Shown: positions 54,742-63,345 of the stretch, piece after piece
Layout of the letters: each line of letters opens with the position of its first letter
Numbering within the stretch: the stretch's first letter is position 1
Position numbers and translations under genes: made by a program
Notes under the pieces: model-generated
Database searches by the model: none
What the model was told of the DNA's origin: nothing
The model's input: only the letters and a program-made list of their open reading frames with translations
Assembly: GCF_002113375.1 (NCBI RefSeq)
Contig: NZ_NEHO01000004.1
Span: 62,001 to 126,000, forward strand
DNA length: 64,000 nucleotides
DNA from: Pseudomonas sp. R37(2017)
GTDB taxonomy: Bacteria > Pseudomonadota > Gammaproteobacteria > Pseudomonadales > Pseudomonadaceae
Reading direction: 5' to 3'

Positions 54742-56639
54742 ATTGGCTCGGCGGGAGTGAGGCTTACCAACGGTAAACTGAGAACGAATGCGGTACCACC
54801 GCTGGACGGGTGCTCGACGCCCAGGTGACCGCCGGTGGCGGCGGCCAGGCTGGCGGAAAGGGTCAGGCCAAGGCCCAGGCCCTGTTCGCCGGGTTTGGTG
54901 GTGAAGAACGGTTCGAACAGGTGCTTGCGCGCTTCGGCGTCGATGCCGTGGCCATTGTCCCGCACGCGCAGGCGGTATTTGCCATCGAACGCTTCGCCTT
55001 CGAGCCACAGCTCGGGTTGCGGTTGCGCTTGCATGGCGTCGAGGGCGTTGCCGATCAGGTTGACCAGAATCTGCTCCAGACGGGTCTGGTCGATCTGCAC
55101 CTGCACAGCTTCGAAGTGGCGGTGCAATTGCAGCGGGGTGTTTTCCACTCGCGCGCCGTGCAATTGCAGGGCCGCGTCCACCGCCTTGCCGAGGCAGGCC
55201 TGGCCCTTGTCGTCACCGCGGCGGGCGAACGAGCGCAGGCTGGCGGTGATCCGACCCATGCGGTCGATCAGTTCATTGATGGTCTTGAGGTTGGTGCTGG
55301 CCACATCGAGCTGGCCGCGTTCGAGGAAGCGCACGGTATTGCCGGACAGGGTGCGCAGCGCCGCCAGCGGCTGGTTCAGTTCGTGGGCAATGCTGGTGGA
55401 CATCTGGCCGATGGCCGCGAGTTTTCCGGCCTGTACCAATTCATCCTGGGCGCGGCGCAGGGTCTCTTCGGCGTGCCGGCGTTCGCGGATCTGGCCCTTG
55501 AGCCGTTCGTTGCTGGCGCGCAGGTCGGTGGTGCGTTCGGCAATCCGACGCTCCAGCTGGTTGTTGGCTTCCTGCAAGGCTTCCCGGGCGGCGAGGCGAG
55601 TGGCGATCACCTTGCGCCGCTCGTTCCAGGCGATCAGCAGAAAGGCACAGAGGGCAAACGCCACGGCCACCAGAATCCCCTGGTTTATCGCCTCGCGGCG
55701 CAAGTCCTGGAGCGGCGTGAGCAGGGTGAAATTCCACGGCGTATCGCTGAGCGGCCGGGTTTGCGACAGGTAGCTGATGTTTTCATCGTCGGACACTAGT
55801 TCACTGTTGGCCGGGAACGTGAGTTTTTCCACGCCTTCGGACAGGGTTTCCCGGGCCAGCGGTTGCAGTTCGTTGAGCGGGAACCAGTAGTACTGCAGGC
55901 TGCGGGCGAGTTTTTCCTTGGTTTCTTCGCTCAGTGGCACTACCGATTTCAAACGCCGGGCCGGATCGCTGGACAGAATGATGATGCCGTTTTCGTCGCT
56001 GACGAAGGCTTCCAGGCGAGCTCGCTGCCAGCGTTCTTCCATGGCCTCCAGGCGCACCTTGACCACCGCGACGCCGATGATCTTGCCGTGTTCTTCCAGG
56101 CCATGGGCCAGGTAGTAGCCGGGTTCGCCGTTGGTGCTGCCGATGCCATAGAAACGCCCCGGCTGACCGCGCACGGCATTCTGGAAATAGGCGCGGAAGG
56201 ACAGGTCTTCACCCAGGTAACTGTCGACATCGCGCCAGTTACTGGTGGCCATGACGCGGCCGGTGGTGTCCATCACGTAGATGGCCCGACTGCGGCTGCG
56301 CCGGTTCAGGCCTTCGAGGTAATCGTTGACCCTTTGCCGGTGTTCCGGAGTCGGGTCGGCCAGCAACTGCGAAACACTGGTTTCGAGTTCCAGCAGGCTG
56401 GGCAGGTAGGTGTATTTGCTGATTTCGCTTTCGACGGCACGGGCGTGCAGTTCCAGCTGGCGCTGGCCGTTCTCGCCGAGGCTGCGAATGCCATAGTGCT
56501 CACTGATCCAGAAGCCGATATAGCCCAGTCCGATCATCATGGCGATGATCAGCGGTGGGAGGAACAAATGGCGAACCAGACGGGGTTTCACGGCGAGTGA
56601 TGGCGACGCTGCGCGATAAAGATTGGGGTCGCATTTCAT
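54738..56639 (-). CDS. aauS: Sensor histidine kinase AauS
   Basis: A 633-residue membrane kinase. Two helices (FLPPLIIAMMIGLGYIGFWI near residue 30 and GILVAVAFALCAFLLIAW near 320) enclose a ~270-residue periplasmic sensor of the DctB/double-PAS kind. A coiled coil (LAAREALQEANNQLERRIAERTT region) leads to the dimerisation domain with His419 in STSIAHELNQPLAAL, then the ATPase boxes NALDAMQ, VRDNGHGID and GLGLGLTLS. It probably senses acidic amino acids in the periplasm and phosphorylates AauR. The ATG at 56639 starts MKCDPNLYRAAS. Confidence 0.92.
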   Translation of the reverse strand: MKCDPNLYRAASPSLAVKPRLVRHLFLPPLIIAMMIGLGYIGFWISEHYGIRSLGENGQRQLELHARAVESEISKYTYLPSLLELETSVSQLLADPTPEHRQRVNDYLEGLNRRSRSRAIYVMDTTGRVMATSNWRDVDSYLGEDLSFRAYFQNAVRGQPGRFYGIGSTNGEPGYYLAHGLEEHGKIIGVAVVKVRLEAMEERWQRARLEAFVSDENGIIILSSDPARRLKSVVPLSEETKEKLARSLQYYWFPLNELQPLARETLSEGVEKLTFPANSELVSDDENISYLSQTRPLSDTPWNFTLLTPLQDLRREAINQGILVAVAFALCAFLLIAWNERRKVIATRLAAREALQEANNQLERRIAERTTDLRASNERLKGQIRERRHAEETLRRAQDELVQAGKLAAIGQMSTSIAHELNQPLAALRTLSGNTVRFLERGQLDVASTNLKTINELIDRMGRITASLRSFARRGDDKGQACLGKAVDAALQLHGARVENTPLQLHRHFEAVQVQIDQTRLEQILVNLIGNALDAMQAQPQPELWLEGEAFDGKYRLRVRDNGHGIDAEARKHLFEPFFTTKPGEQGLGLGLTLSASLAAATGGHLGVEHPSSGGTAFVLSLPLVSLTPAEPI

Positions 56640-56707
56640 CACAGATGCCTTGGGGTCAACCACAACACAAATCTCAATACCACCACGATCCCTGTGGGAG
56701 CTGGCTC

Positions 56708-56827
56708 TGTGGCGAGGGGGCTTGCCCCCGTTCGGCTGCGAAGCAGTCGTAAACCCATCGCATGCGGTCTGAGTTCAAAACGCCGGGGCCGCTTCGCGAC
56801 CCAACGGGGGCAAGCCCCCTCGCCACA
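56708..56827. repeat. REP pair, TGTGGCGAGGGGGCTTGCCC class
   Basis: Full inverted arms, nested inside an outer GTGGGAGCTGGC...GCCCGCTCCCAC pair (56694-56842), between aatP and aauS. Confidence 0.9.
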
Positions 56828-56861
56828 AAAGCCCGCTCCCACTGGGGGCGTGGTGTTTTTC

Positions 56862-57596
56862 TTAGTGCTGCAGAATCTTGTTGAGGAAGTGCTGCGTACG
56901 CTCGGCACGATGGTTGATGTCGCCGAAGAACTCTTCTTTCTTGCAGTCTTCGATGATCTTGCCGGCGTCCATGAAGATGACGCGGTCAGCCACTTTGCGG
57001 GCGAAGCCCATTTCGTGGGTCACGCACATCATGGTCATGCCCTCGTGGGCCAGTTGCACCATCACGTCGAGTACTTCGTTGACCATTTCCGGGTCCAGTG
57101 CCGAGGTCGGTTCGTCGAACAGCATGACGATCGGGTCCATCGCCAGCGCACGGGCAATCGCCACACGCTGTTGCTGGCCACCGGACAGTTGGCCCGGGTG
57201 CTTGTGGGCGTGAGCCGACAGGCCTACACGGTCCAGCAACTGCAGGCCTTTCTTGGTGGCCTCTTCCTTGCTGCGGCCCAGCACCTTGATCTGCGCGATG
57301 GTCAGGTTTTCGGTGATGGTCAGGTGCGGGAACAGTTCGAAATGCTGGAACACCATGCCCACGCGCGAGCGCAGCTTGGGCAGGTTGGTTTTCGGGTCGG
57401 CAATGGAAGTGCCGTCGACCACGATGTCACCTTTCTGGAACGGTTCCAGGGCGTTGACGCATTTGATCAGGGTCGATTTGCCGGAACCGGACGGCCCGCA
57501 CACCACGATCACTTCGCCTTTCTTGACCTCGGTGCTGCAATCGGTCAGCACCTGGAAGTCGCCATACCACTTGTTGATGTTCTTGATGGAGATCAT
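56862..57596 (-). CDS. aatP: Glutamate/aspartate ABC transporter ATPase
   Basis: A 244-residue polar amino-acid transporter ATPase. Walker [11 protein letters not shown] loop [10 protein letters not shown], signature [15 protein letters not shown], Walker [16 protein letters not shown] and the switch His in [16 protein letters not shown] are all intact. It is the last gene of aatJQMP and its start overlaps the aatM stop. It energises import of glutamate and aspartate captured by AatJ. Confidence 0.95.
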   Translation of the reverse strand: MISIKNINKWYGDFQVLTDCSTEVKKGEVIVVCGPSGSGKSTLIKCVNALEPFQKGDIVVDGTSIADPKTNLPKLRSRVGMVFQHFELFPHLTITENLTIAQIKVLGRSKEEATKKGLQLLDRVGLSAHAHKHPGQLSGGQQQRVAIARALAMDPIVMLFDEPTSALDPEMVNEVLDVMVQLAHEGMTMMCVTHEMGFARKVADRVIFMDAGKIIEDCKKEEFFGDINHRAERTQHFLNKILQH

Positions 57597-58267
57597 ACGG
57601 TGATCCTTTTTTGCAGGCGCTTGACCAACTGCGAGGCGGCAAAGCTGATGATGAAGTACACGAGCCCTGCAAAGATCAGGAACTCATTGGAGCGGCCGAT
57701 GATGTCGCCGCTGGCACGCGAAGCGTTGAGGAAGTCCACCAGGCCGACGGCGTAGACCAGCGAGGTGTCCTGGAACAGGATGATGCTCTGTTGCAGCAAC
57801 AGTGGCGTCATCTTGCGGAACGCCTGCGGCAGGATGATCAGGCGCATCATCTGGCCGTAAGTCATGCCCAGTGCCTTGGCGGCACCCATCTGGCCCTTTG
57901 GAATCGACTGCACGCCGGCCCGGACGATTTCGCAGAAGTACGCCGCTTCGAACATCATGAAGGCCACGATGCACGAGGTGAACGCGCCGATCGGGGTGTC
58001 CTCGCCAGTGATCCAGCGCAGCACGAACGGCACCGCCAGGTAGAACCAGGTGATCACCAGCAGCAGCGGAATCGAACGGAAGTAGTTGACGTAGGCACCG
58101 GCCATGTTCGACAGCAGCTTGCTGTGGGACAGACGGCACAGCGCTAGGATGGTGCCGAGGATGATCCCGCCGATGACGCCCATGGCCATCAGCTTGAGGG
58201 TCATGATCATGCCGTTCCACAGGCCCGGCAGGGACGGGACGATGCCCGAGAAATCGAATTCCATCAT
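57593..58267 (-). CDS. aatM: Glutamate/aspartate ABC transporter permease AatM
   Basis: A 224-residue inner-membrane permease of the HisM/GltK type with about five helices. The ATPase-docking loop [27 protein letters not shown] (split) contains the EAA motif. Two ATG codons in a row (58267 and 58264) lie at the aatQ stop, so the precise start differs by one residue at most. It pairs with AatQ to form the channel. Confidence 0.94.
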   Translation of the reverse strand: MMEFDFSGIVPSLPGLWNGMIMTLKLMAMGVIGGIILGTILALCRLSHSKLLSNMAGAYVNYFRSIPLLLVITWFYLAVPFVLRWITGEDTPIGAFTSCIVAFMMFEAAYFCEIVRAGVQSIPKGQMGAAKALGMTYGQMMRLIILPQAFRKMTPLLLQQSIILFQDTSLVYAVGLVDFLNASRASGDIIGRSNEFLIFAGLVYFIISFAASQLVKRLQKRITV

Positions 58268-59010
58268 TTACCCCCTACGGAGATCAGGCCCGGAACGGCA
58301 ACCTTCTTCTCGACCATGCGCATCAGCAGCATCAGGCTCATGTTCAGGGTGAAGTAGATCAGTGTGGCCAGGGTGAACGCTTCGAACAGGTTGGCCGAGA
58401 ATTCGGCGGTCTGTTTGGTCTGCGCCAGCAACTCCATCAGGCCGATCAGCGAGGCCACGGACGAGTTCTTGAAGACGTTGAGAAATTCCGAGGTGAGCGG
58501 CGGAATGATGATCCGGTAGGCCTGGGGCAGCAGCACGTTCCAGTAGATCTGCGGCAGGTTGAAACCCATGGCGCGGGCCGCGGATTCCTGGCCTTTGGGC
58601 AGCGCCTGGATGCCGGTACGCACTTGTTCGCAAACACGGGCGGCGGTGAACAGGCCCAGGCACACGACGACGCTGAGGAAGGCCGAGGTGGTCGGGTTCA
58701 GGTCCTGCTTGTACCACTCCTGCAGGTCGGGCGGCAGCAGATCGGGCACCAGGAAGTACCAGATGAACAGCTGAACCAGCAGCGGCACGTTACGGAAGAG
58801 TTCGACGTAGCAGGTGGCGATGCCCGATACGATGCGGTTCGGCACGGTGCGCATGACACCCAGGATCGAGCCCAGTGTCAGGGCGATGATCCAGGCCGCG
58901 ACGGCGATGCCGATGGTCCAGCCCAGACCGGAGATGAACCAGTCGAGATAGGTCTCGCTGCCCACGCCGGTGGACTTGAAGAACACGCCCCAGTCCCAGT
59001 TGTAATTCAT
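58264..59010 (-). CDS. aatQ: Glutamate/aspartate ABC transporter permease AatQ
   Basis: A 248-residue permease of the GltJ type. NYNWDWGVFFKSTG and a periplasmic extension (FLVPDLLPPDLQEWYKQDL) are typical of glutamate permeases. The EAA loop is CEQVRTGIQALPKGQESAARAMG (interrupted). It is coupled to aatM by overlapping stop and start codons. A 193-base gap separates it from aatJ. Confidence 0.94.
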   Translation of the reverse strand: MNYNWDWGVFFKSTGVGSETYLDWFISGLGWTIGIAVAAWIIALTLGSILGVMRTVPNRIVSGIATCYVELFRNVPLLVQLFIWYFLVPDLLPPDLQEWYKQDLNPTTSAFLSVVVCLGLFTAARVCEQVRTGIQALPKGQESAARAMGFNLPQIYWNVLLPQAYRIIIPPLTSEFLNVFKNSSVASLIGLMELLAQTKQTAEFSANLFEAFTLATLIYFTLNMSLMLLMRMVEKKVAVPGLISVGGK

Positions 59011-59156
59011 TAGGGTCTCCCCTCAGATCAATCGATGTACAAGTACCCGCCTGGGGGAAAGTTCCGTCCCCACCCGATCTTGTCGATCGGGCACACGCGA
59101 CCAGCTCGATAGCCACCGGTTCGAGTGTTTCCAGATATGCCAGCAGGAGGTGACAA

Positions 59157-59185
59157 CTCCCGAAAGGGCAACGGCCCTTTCAGGA
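59157..59185 (-). other. Intercistronic hairpin between aatJ and aatQ
   Basis: CTCCCGAAAGGGC and GCCCTTTCAGGAG pair with one mismatch around AACG, 19-47 bases past the aatJ stop. No T run follows on the minus strand. Such stems commonly stabilise the binding-protein mRNA or partly terminate, so that AatJ exceeds the permeases. Confidence 0.65.
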
Positions 59186-59203
59186 GATAAGGTTAGTCAG
59201 AAA

Positions 59204-60118
59204 TCAGGATTTCTTTTCGTCAGCCGCTTTATCGGTCGGCGTGGCGATCAGGGCCTTGAGCTCGTTGCTCATCGGGAATTGCAGGTTCACGCCTTTAGGC
59301 GGTACTGGCTGCTGGAACCACTTGTCGTAGATCTTGTTGATCTCGCCCGATGCGTAGGTGGCCTTGATGGCGTCATCCACGACCTTTTTGAATGCCTCGT
59401 CGCCCTTGCGCACCATGCAGCCGTAGATCTCGTAGGACTGTGGTGTGCCGGTCACGGCCCAGTCGGCAGGCTTCTTGGCCTTGGCCATTTCGCCAGCCAG
59501 CAGTACGTCGTCCATCATGAACGCCACTGCGCGGCCGGTTTCCAGCATCTGGAAGGACTCACCGTGGTCTTTGGCGGAGATGACGTTCATGTTCATCTGC
59601 TTGTCGGCATTCATTGCCTTGAGGATGCGCTCGGACGTGGTGCCGGCGGTGGTCACGACGTTCTTGCCTTTCAGATCGTCGAAATCCTTGTAGGCCGAGT
59701 CTTTCTTGGACAGCAGACGGGTGCCGACTTCGAAGATGCCGACGGAGAAGTCAACCTGTTGCTGACGCTCGACGTTGTTGGTGGTGGAACCGCACTCCAG
59801 ATCCACGGTGCCGTTCTGCACCAGCGGGATACGAGTCTGCGAGGTCACCAGGTTGTATTTGACCTGCAGGTTCGGCAGGTCCAGCTCTTTTTTCAGGGCA
59901 TCGACGACTTTCAGTTGCAGGTCGTGGGAGTAGCCCATCGGTTTGCCGGAGGCATCCGCGATGTAGGAGAAAGGAATGGAAGCGTCGCGATGGCCCAGGG
60001 TGATGGTGCCGGACTCTTTGATCTTCTTCAGGGTGCCGGTCAGTTCGGCGGCGAAAACTGGCGTGCTGATCAGAGCGGCAGCAATGGCTGCGCCCAGGAT
60101 ATGGGGAACGATGCGCAT
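59204..60118 (-). CDS. aatJ: Periplasmic glutamate/aspartate-binding protein
   Basis: A 304-residue type-3 solute-binding protein with a signal peptide (MRIVPHILGAAIAAALISTPVFAAE). The mature part has LKKIKESGTITLGHRDASIPFSY, QNGTVDLECGSTTNNVERQQQVDFS (interrupted) and VGTRLLSKK, the GltI/AatJ signature. It captures glutamate and aspartate for AatQMP. Ribosome site GAGGAAAATTTG precedes the ATG at 60118. A sigma54 promoter and two AauR-like palindromes lie upstream. It is the first gene of the operon. Confidence 0.95.
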   Translation of the reverse strand: MRIVPHILGAAIAAALISTPVFAAELTGTLKKIKESGTITLGHRDASIPFSYIADASGKPMGYSHDLQLKVVDALKKELDLPNLQVKYNLVTSQTRIPLVQNGTVDLECGSTTNNVERQQQVDFSVGIFEVGTRLLSKKDSAYKDFDDLKGKNVVTTAGTTSERILKAMNADKQMNMNVISAKDHGESFQMLETGRAVAFMMDDVLLAGEMAKAKKPADWAVTGTPQSYEIYGCMVRKGDEAFKKVVDDAIKATYASGEINKIYDKWFQQPVPPKGVNLQFPMSNELKALIATPTDKAADEKKS

Positions 60119-60234
60119 CAAATTTTCCTCGACATTGTTTTTTTTATGGAGCCAGTTCATCGGCCCTTTTGTGCTGCAAAACACCTGAGCGCTATTGAGA
60201 GTGGGCGCAAAGGACATTCGTCGAAGAAGTGTAG

Positions 60235-60250
60235 AGCATGACTCGTGCCA
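60235..60250 (-). promoter_or_regulatory. Sigma54 promoter of aatJQMP
   Basis: Read on the minus strand: TGGCACGAGTCATGCT. The -24 GG and -12 GC are 12 bases apart, as sigma54 requires, and TGGCACG is the consensus -24 element. Transcription should start near 60224, giving a leader of ~105 bases before the aatJ ATG. Confidence 0.82.
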
Positions 60251-60326
60251 GACCAGTGCGAATGGCTCAAATGATTGATTTATAAGGGAATTAAATATTT
60301 ATTGCGCGAATATTGAGGCTTGATGA

Positions 60327-60340
60327 TCCGGTTAACCGAA
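60327..60340. promoter_or_regulatory. AauR-type binding site 1
   Basis: TCCGGTTAACCGAA differs at one base from the palindrome TTCGG-N4-CCGAA that I recall as the AauR recognition site in P. putida. Its centre lies ~85 bases upstream of the -24 element. Confidence 0.65.
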
Positions 60341-60357
60341 CCGACTGGCAGGTCGCG

Positions 60358-60371
60358 TTCGGAAAACCGAA
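60358..60371. promoter_or_regulatory. AauR-type binding site 2
   Basis: TTCGGAAAACCGAA is a perfect TTCGG-N4-CCGAA palindrome, centred 31 bp (about three helical turns) from site 1. It lies 25 bases past the opgD stop codon. Confidence 0.75.
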
Positions 60372-60395
60372 TGGTGGTTGGGTGCTACCTGGCTG

Positions 60396-62024
60396 TCAGG
60401 GATATTTGCGCTTGTCCGGGGCGGGCGGGAAGTACTGGTACAACCAGGTCTCACTCAGCGTGCGGTCGTTGGTGCGGATGAACAGGCGCAGCTCGACGGG
60501 ATCCACGCTGTCATTGGTCGGGTACCAGTCAAACAGGACACGGTAACCCTTGATGTCATCGAGCTTCAGGATGCTGAAATCCTTGACCTCGCCGTTCGAG
60601 CAGGTGACGACTGGCTCGATGCCCGCGCCTTCCGGCAAACGGTCCAGGCCGCCGCCCGTGAAGTCCACGGCGAAACGCCGGGCCCAGACTGGCGGGTAAT
60701 GTTCGCCGGGCGCCCAGCCCTCGGTGAAACCGCCCATGCCGGATCGGGTGGCGTTTACCCGTGCCAGTGGCGTGCCGACCGGCGGCAGGGCACTCCAGTA
60801 GAGCTTGTAGCCGTAGTTCAGCGAGTCGCCGGCCGCCACCGGTTTTTTGGGGGTCCAGAAGGCGACGATGTTGTCCATGGTTTCGCCGGTGGTGGGGATT
60901 TCCAGCAGGTCGACCGAGCCTTCGCCCCAGGCAGTGGTCGGCTCGACCCACAGGCTCGGGCGACGGCTGTACCAGTCGACGGTGTCCTGGTAGCTGGCGA
61001 ACTCATGATCGGTCTGCACCAGGCCGAAACCTTTCGGGTCCTTGTCGGCGAAGGCATTGAATTGCAGGGTCGCCGGATTGTTCAGCGGGCGGCAGATCCA
61101 CTCGCCGTTGCCGCGCCACATGGCCAGGCGATCGGAGTCGTGGATTTGCGGGTGAATGGTGTCGCACATGCGGCGTTCGTGGGTGCCGCAGCTGAACATG
61201 CTGGTCATCGGCGCGATGCCCAGTTGATCGATGGCGGTGCGTGCATTGACGTGGGCGTCGACCTCCATCACCACGCGCTCGGCCTGGCAGTCGATATCGA
61301 AGCGGTAGGCACCGGTGGCGCTCGGCGAGTCGAGCAGGGCGTAGACCACGAAGCGGGTGCTGTCCTTGTCCGGTGTCTCGAACCAGAACTTGGTGAAGTC
61401 AGGGAATTCTTCGCGTTTTTTTGCGTAGGTGTCGATGGCCAGCCCGCGGGCCGACAAGCCGTACTGGCCAGTGGCGTCCACCGCACGGAAGTAGCTGGCG
61501 CCGAGGAAGGACACGACATCGTGCTTGTCCAGTTCCGGGGCCTTGAACAGCTTGAAGCCGGAGAAGCCCAGGTCGCCCTTGAGCTGTGCGGTGTCGACCG
61601 TGGTGTTGTCATAGTTGAACAGCGACGGGCGGAAATGCACCTCACGCGCCTGGCGGGTCTTGGGATCGACGCTGTACATGCGCACCGGCTGCTTGAAACC
61701 CATGCCGACGTGGAAAAACTGCACATCCAGCTGACCGTTCAGGTCATTCCACAAAGAGTGGTTGGCGTCGTAGCGGATCGCATTGAAGTTCTGCGGCGTC
61801 ATGGTCGCCAGGGTCGGCGGCAATTGTTGCTTGGTGTCCTGGTAGCGGTTGCTGGCGAGCTGTTTGGCCTGGAGTTTCAGCGCCTCGAAGTCGAACGCGG
61901 TGGCCTCGCCATCAGCGGTGCCACCGCCGGCGGCCCAGGCCTGGGCCGCCAGCAGGCCCGTGGCGGACAAGCCGGTGTAGGCCGCGATGGCCATGGAGGC
62001 TTTGAGCAAATTCCTGCGGTGCAT
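60396..62024 (-). CDS. opgD: Periplasmic glucan biosynthesis protein OpgD
   Basis: A 542-residue Tat-exported protein ([18 protein letters not shown], then a cleavage region near AQAWAAG). The mature body matches OpgG/Opg[65 protein letters not shown] (interrupted) and [20 protein letters not shown]. Family members act on osmoregulated periplasmic glucans, and E. coli OpgD is now regarded as a glucan-processing enzyme. The Tat motif fixes the start at 62024. It reads toward the aatJ promoter region. Confidence 0.95.
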   Translation of the reverse strand: MHRRNLLKASMAIAAYTGLSATGLLAAQAWAAGGGTADGEATAFDFEALKLQAKQLASNRYQDTKQQLPPTLATMTPQNFNAIRYDANHSLWNDLNGQLDVQFFHVGMGFKQPVRMYSVDPKTRQAREVHFRPSLFNYDNTTVDTAQLKGDLGFSGFKLFKAPELDKHDVVSFLGASYFRAVDATGQYGLSARGLAIDTYAKKREEFPDFTKFWFETPDKDSTRFVVYALLDSPSATGAYRFDIDCQAERVVMEVDAHVNARTAIDQLGIAPMTSMFSCGTHERRMCDTIHPQIHDSDRLAMWRGNGEWICRPLNNPATLQFNAFADKDPKGFGLVQTDHEFASYQDTVDWYSRRPSLWVEPTTAWGEGSVDLLEIPTTGETMDNIVAFWTPKKPVAAGDSLNYGYKLYWSALPPVGTPLARVNATRSGMGGFTEGWAPGEHYPPVWARRFAVDFTGGGLDRLPEGAGIEPVVTCSNGEVKDFSILKLDDIKGYRVLFDWYPTNDSVDPVELRLFIRTNDRTLSETWLYQYFPPAPDKRKYP

Positions 62025-62442
62025 AAATACAACCTGTCGTGAGCAATCCCGCGCCGTTCCTGGCACGTGCTGGATCAGAAATATCGGTTCGGACATGCCT
62101 TCGGCCAAACGCAACGGACTTTTACACAGATGCCGGCTAGCTTAAACCGTTCGATTGCGGAGCAAAATTGATTGATGGCACGGCGCTGGCTCGGCAATGA
62201 AACAAGACATGTCGGGAAACAATTCCGACAGGGGTTTCTGATTTAGACGGCATTTCTGCTTTTTTCGACTAATTACTCTAAAAACTGCTTTTCAGCGCCC
62301 GGAATATTTCTATTCTGTGCACATGACCGGTTTATGCCCTTCGGGCCGGTGCGGTTCAGTTGGCATGAGGCGCTGCTGAAAAAGGGTTAGGGCGATGTGG
62401 TTTGTTGCAGTTTTCTTTGACGTATAGAGAAGGACATCGTCC
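62025..62442. other. Intergenic region between opgD and a small ORF
   Basis: About 420 bases holding the two divergent promoters. An inverted repeat TGTCGG-N9-CCGACA lies at 62210-62230, and a short stem GCCC-TTCG-GGGC-like near 62337-62350. No REP and no ORF were seen. Confidence 0.45.
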
Positions 62443-62628
62443 ATGTCGAAAGTACAAGGCATCACCGAAATGTTGGGAATCTTTCCGTGTCTGACCCTGG
62501 GGCGAAGAAGACGCCGGCTCAATAGCGAGGAAATGAAACTGGTGGAGCGTTATCGGGAACTGTCGGAGAGCGACAGGATTGCGATGAGGTATCTGGTGGA
62601 TGCGATGAGGAGTGTTTCGCGGTTTTGA
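62443..62628 (+). CDS. Small basic hypothetical protein
   Basis: A 61-residue protein. The N-terminus MSKVQGITEMLGIFPCLTLG is followed by a run of five arginines (GRRRRRL) and a helical C-terminal segment (EMKLVERYRELSESDRIAMRYLVDAM, split) like the ends of small helix-turn-helix proteins. AGAAGGAC lies upstream as ribosome site. The function is unknown. The basic patch fits nucleic-acid or membrane-surface binding, which is inference only. Confidence 0.6.
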   Translation: MSKVQGITEMLGIFPCLTLGRRRRRLNSEEMKLVERYRELSESDRIAMRYLVDAMRSVSRF

Positions 62629-62664
62629 AAAATGAGGCATCCGGTCATTCCCGGATGCCCTCGT

Positions 62665-62955
62665 TTACCAGTCCCGGGAACGCTCGGATCGCTGATGCAA
62701 TACGCGCAAGATTTGTACCTGGCCTTGGGAGAATCGGTAAGGGGCGATAAAGGGATAATGGCCAAGCACCAACTCCCGGACATCGGGCAGGCCTGAAGGC
62801 CTGCCCGAGCCGGGAAACTGTTTCAATTGGTCAAAGGATTGCAACATCGTGGAAATGATGTCGAGAGCGGCTTGTGCGCCAACTACCTTGCGGTAGTGCT
62901 CGTGGATGGTTTCGAGATCGCTATCGGCTTTTTCAGTCAGTACTACGCTCGGCAC
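62665..62955 (-). CDS. ParE/RelE-superfamily toxin
   Basis: A 96-residue toxin. VVLTEKADSDLETIHEHYRK, LKQFPGSGRPSGLPDVREL (split) and YPFIAPYRFSQGQVQILRVLHQRSER are the ParE/RelE fold blocks, with the GRP loop and the terminal RVLHQR strand. ParE members poison gyrase. Translation starts at GTG 62955, 23 bases inside the antitoxin gene, so it is made only when the antitoxin is translated. Confidence 0.92.
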   Translation of the reverse strand: MPSVVLTEKADSDLETIHEHYRKVVGAQAALDIISTMLQSFDQLKQFPGSGRPSGLPDVRELVLGHYPFIAPYRFSQGQVQILRVLHQRSERSRDW

Positions 62956-63181
62956 GTTTTGCCCACTTAGCCTTCACGGCATCCAGATCGGTGAGTTTCC
63001 CTGCGTCGGCATCGGCGATGCCGTCACTGATGGCTTGCAGATGCCAGGACTCGGCTTCCACATATCGAACCAATGCACGCTTGAGATGGTACTGACGATC
63101 TCTGTCGGTCGCGGCAGCCAGTAAATCCAGCTGCTGTGCCAATTGTTCTTCGACGCGAAAAGACAAAACGGGTGAGGCCAT
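62933..63181 (-). CDS. CopG/ParD-type ribbon-helix-helix antitoxin
   Basis: An 82-residue antitoxin. The N-terminal ribbon-helix-helix (VLSFRVEEQLAQQLDLLAAATDRDRQYHLKRALVRYVE, split by the turn) binds DNA. The acidic C-terminal tail (ISDGIADADAGKLTDLDAVKAKW) would wrap the toxin. The ribosome site AGGAGAG lies within the operator palindrome upstream, so repressor binding covers the translation and transcription start region. Confidence 0.9.
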   Translation of the reverse strand: MASPVLSFRVEEQLAQQLDLLAAATDRDRQYHLKRALVRYVEAESWHLQAISDGIADADAGKLTDLDAVKAKWAKRAERSTD

Positions 63182-63190
63182 GATGGCTCT

Positions 63191-63230
63191 CCTAGGGTGT
63201 ATACGTTGTAAACGACGTAAACACCCTAGG
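63191..63230. promoter_or_regulatory. Operator of the toxin-antitoxin pair
   Basis: Perfect 10-base arms CCTAGGGTGT and ACACCCTAGG are separated by 20 bases containing a smaller CGTT-GTA-AACG dyad. It starts ten bases before the antitoxin ATG. It is the likely autorepression site for the antitoxin-toxin complex. Confidence 0.72.
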
Positions 63231-63345
63231 CCGAGTCGGGATTTTCGTCAACCGCTGGCGTGCATGGGCTGTACGAAACTCTAGTGTGGTAAATACCAAC
63301 GGGAGAGAGGGATGTGTTGCCGGATGCTAATGCATCGAAATGCGG

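Noticed and set aside
53413..55008. N-terminal extension of AauR to 55008
   Set aside because: The extra residues come from the aauS coding region in another frame. The ATG at 54741 gives the standard receiver-domain start and an ATGA overlap.
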